Shown: positions 4,446 through 5,682 of the stretch, piece after piece | Numbering within the stretch: the stretch's first letter is position 1 | How the letters are laid out: every line of letters starts with the position of its first letter | Source of the DNA: an uncultured Eubacteriales bacterium | GTDB taxonomy: Bacteria; Bacillota; Clostridia; Oscillospirales; Acutalibacteraceae | Reading direction: 5' to 3' | Assembly: GCA_934444895.1 (NCBI GenBank) | Contig: CAKSDA010000098.1 | Location: 1 to 5,682, forward strand | Length of the DNA stretch: 5,682 nucleotides | Notes under the pieces: model-generated | Told to the model about the DNA's origin: nothing | The model's database searches: none | Seen by the model: only the letters and a program-made list of their open reading frames with translations | Position numbers and translations under genes: made by a program

Positions 4446-4790
4446 GTGACTGTTAAACGGGGAGAAATATACTATGCGGATCTCAGTCCGGTTATTGGTT
4501 CGGAACAGGGTGGAATCCGTCCTGTTTTAATAATACAAAACGACATAGGCAACAGATACAGTCCAACCGTCATTGCCGCCGCCATTACAAGCCAGCAAGA
4601 AAAAGCAAAGCTTCCTACACATATCAGCGTGGCGGCTGAAGGGTCAGGTTTGCAAAAAAATTCAGTTGTGCTTTTGGAACAGGTACGGACAATTGATAAA
4701 CAAAGACTGCGTGAAAAAATGGGAAATTTGGACTTGAACTCTATGGGCAGAATTGACAAGGCCTTATCTGTTAGTTTCGGACTCAGCTGA
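4446..4790 (+). CDS. mazF: MazF/PemK family mRNA interferase toxin (EndoA-like)
   Basis: A 114-residue ribosome-independent endoribonuclease that cleaves mRNA at short motifs and halts growth. Bacillus EndoA and some clostridial MazF proteins cut at UACAU; specificity here is inferred only. The core reads VKRGEIYYADLSPVIGSEQGG, then IRPVLIIQNDIGN, with the catalytic pair Arg25 and Thr48 (RPVL and AAIT) and the later LLEQVRTIDKQRL. Start choice: GTG at 4446 lies 9 nt after AAAGGA (4431-4436) and gives the same N-terminus and residue numbering as EndoA. ATG at 4437 touches the ribosome binding site, and an upstream TTG at 4296 would add unrelated residues. No mazE-type antitoxin precedes it, unlike the usual mazEF pair. 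A palindrome and a strong leader stem-loop lie upstream, and an intrinsic terminator follows. Confidence 0.93.
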   Translation: MTVKRGEIYYADLSPVIGSEQGGIRPVLIIQNDIGNRYSPTVIAAAITSQQEKAKLPTHISVAAEGSGLQKNSVVLLEQVRTIDKQRLREKMGNLDLNSMGRIDKALSVSFGLS

Positions 4791-4810
4791 AGAGCTGTAC
4801 TATAAAACAA

Positions 4811-4845
4811 TAAAACTCCTGCAATACTGCGGGAGTTTTATTATA
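4811..4845 (+). terminator. Intrinsic terminator of mazF
   Basis: A 12-bp stem (4811-4822 with 4829-4840, one T-G pair) has a 6-nt loop. The right arm reads GCGGGAGTTTTA and is followed by TTATATT. The A-run on the left makes it potentially bidirectional, so it may also stop minus-strand readthrough from the LacI-type gene. It begins 20 nt after the mazF stop codon. Confidence 0.88.
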
Positions 4846-4849
4846 TTAT

Positions 4850-5006
4850 CAAATATCAAATTGTTTCACTTCAGACATTTATAAGGCATAACGCAGTCGA
4901 CTATCAATAGCCTAGAGACGAACCTGCCCAAAACAGCGATCTTTAGGTGCTTTTAGACTTGTCGTCTTTGCAAAGCTAAGCTACAAAAGCCAAATCTCTT
5001 CACTTC
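4850..5006. repeat. Imperfect direct repeats flanking the 3' end of the LacI-type gene
   Basis: Positions 4850-4872 and 4984-5006 agree at 17 of 23 bases, 134 bp apart. The six differences fall in two blocks of three. The DNA between them (4873-4983) is GC-richer than most gaps in the window and codes for no supported gene. The right copy lies inside the last codons of the LacI-type gene. This may be a dispersed intergenic element that replaced the gene's original 3' end. Confidence 0.4.
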
Positions 5007-5535
5007 GTTTAGGCTTATATGTGCCTGTTTCTTTGTCTGATTTTTCTTTTAAATCATTTGCCTTTTCATTCTTCCTTGCAGCCCGCACCGGTCGTATACT
5101 GTCCGCAAACTTAAAGAATTCGCTTATTTTAAAAACATCATTTTCATAAGCATACATAATATTTTTGTTATTACTGTCATGGTCCTTTTTGTTTGTTCTG
5201 ATCACAAGTCCTATCGCTCCGGTCTCGCGCAACAGCTTTTTGGCTGTTTTAGTGTCGCAAACAGTGTATAAAAGAACTATTCCCAGCTTTTTTGCATTCT
5301 CATAAAGCAAATTAAATTCATTAAAAATAAACCCTTCGGGATCGTCAATTATCAAAATCTTTTCCGCACCCAAAACCGTATTATGCGAAACTGCTTTGTT
5401 TATGTATCCGCATTTCTTTGCAGCTTCAAGAACATGGTTTTTTGTATTGATGCTTATTTCCGGACTGTTTTTAAAAACCTTTGATACCGTTGCCACAGAA
5501 CAACCCGTTATAACAGCTACATCTTTTAAAGTCAT
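4981..5535 (-). CDS. Short LacI-family transcriptional regulator (truncated sensor domain)
   Basis: A 184-residue protein. Residues 2-47 are a typical LacI helix-turn-helix: TLKDVAVITGCSVATVSKVF, then VLEAAKKCGYINK. The hinge motif after it (family Y-x-P-N-x-x-A) is degenerate: Y-I-N-K-A-V. Residues 56-145 resemble the first part of the periplasmic-binding-protein-like sensor domain (AEKILIIDD, LYENAKKLGIVLLYTVCD, TGAIGLVIR). The chain then changes to a charged Lys/Glu tail (about 150-180). A normal LacI protein has about 330-340 residues, so most of the ligand-binding domain is missing, and it may bind DNA without a sugar signal or be decaying. GGAGGT (5542-5547), 6 nt before ATG, fixes the start. 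Autoregulation is possible through the repeats upstream. Confidence 0.85.
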   Translation of the reverse strand: MTLKDVAVITGCSVATVSKVFKNSPEISINTKNHVLEAAKKCGYINKAVSHNTVLGAEKILIIDDPEGFIFNEFNLLYENAKKLGIVLLYTVCDTKTAKKLLRETGAIGLVIRTNKKDHDSNNKNIMYAYENDVFKISEFFKFADSIRPVRAARKNEKANDLKEKSDKETGTYKPKRSEEIWLL

Positions 5536-5557
5536 GACGGCACCTCCGTGAAAAATT

Positions 5558-5612
5558 TTCGGTTGATTTAAAATGTTTAAAATTCGGTTGAACCTAAGTG
5601 CTGCACCCTAGG
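5558..5612. promoter_or_regulatory. Repeats upstream of the LacI-type gene: possible operator region
   Basis: TTCGGTTGA occurs twice in the same orientation (5558-5566 and 5583-5591), 25 bp apart. Next to it, 5593-5612 is an imperfect palindrome: CCTA-A-GTGC-T-GCAC-CC-TAGG. LacI-family operators are usually palindromic, so the second is the better autoregulatory candidate. I could not assign a convincing -35/-10 pair here. Confidence 0.35.
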
Positions 5613-5682
5613 CAAACAGTGATAAATCCGAATCTGTTTTTTAAACGCTAATTTTTCACATGGCATTTGTTAAAATACTCGG

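Noticed and set aside
4472..4810. Minus-strand open frame of 112 codons opposite mazF
   Set aside because: Shadow of the mazF coding frame; starts inside the region just before the mazF terminator with no supporting features.
4916..4967. Small RNA from AGACGA/TCGTCT pairing
   Set aside because: A 6-bp stem with a 40-nt loop can arise by chance, and no promoter or terminator frames it.

Overview
The window comes from a low-GC Gram-positive bacterium, most likely a member of class Clostridia (Bacillota). The evidence is AT-rich intergenic DNA, strong AGGAGG-type ribosome binding sites before almost every gene, sigma-A-type promoters, a CIRCE heat-shock operator, a YabE-type G5/3D cell-wall protein and a MazF close to Bacillus EndoA. 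A family such as Oscillospiraceae/Ruminococcaceae is a guess from general character only. There is no rRNA, tRNA, CRISPR array, transposase or phage gene.

Layout, left to right. Positions 1-54 hold the start of a minus-strand lipoprotein gene. A likely promoter (225-253) and a roughly 165-nt structured leader lie upstream of it. Next come a minus-strand DUF4177 small protein (406-660) with a textbook promoter, and a minus-strand GNAT acetyltransferase (804-1331) with its own promoter. After a 460-nt AT-rich gap that ends in a bidirectional terminator comes minus-strand hsp20 (1792-2250). Its upstream region carries a folded RNA leader and a perfect CIRCE (2485-2511). The minus-strand YabE-like G5/3D protein (2534-3595) follows, with a long structured leader and a promoter at 3822-3850. 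An AT-rich gap of about 850 nt separates it from plus-strand mazF (4446-4790), which has a large leader stem-loop and a strong terminator. The last gene is a short minus-strand LacI-type regulator (4981-5535).

Functionally these are mostly single-gene stress and envelope units, each with its own promoter, rather than one operon. Hsp20 is a holdase chaperone expected to be under HrcA/CIRCE control. MazF is an mRNA interferase with no antitoxin visible in the window. The YabE-like protein probably remodels peptidoglycan.

The most interesting material is between the genes. Four transcripts appear to have long folded 5' leaders: the lipoprotein, hsp20, yabE-like and mazF genes. The CIRCE can double as the terminator of the gene before it. 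An 11+3+11 inverted repeat contains two facing DnaA-box matches. A 23-bp imperfect direct repeat flanks the 3' end of the truncated LacI gene. All folds were found by eye and not computed.
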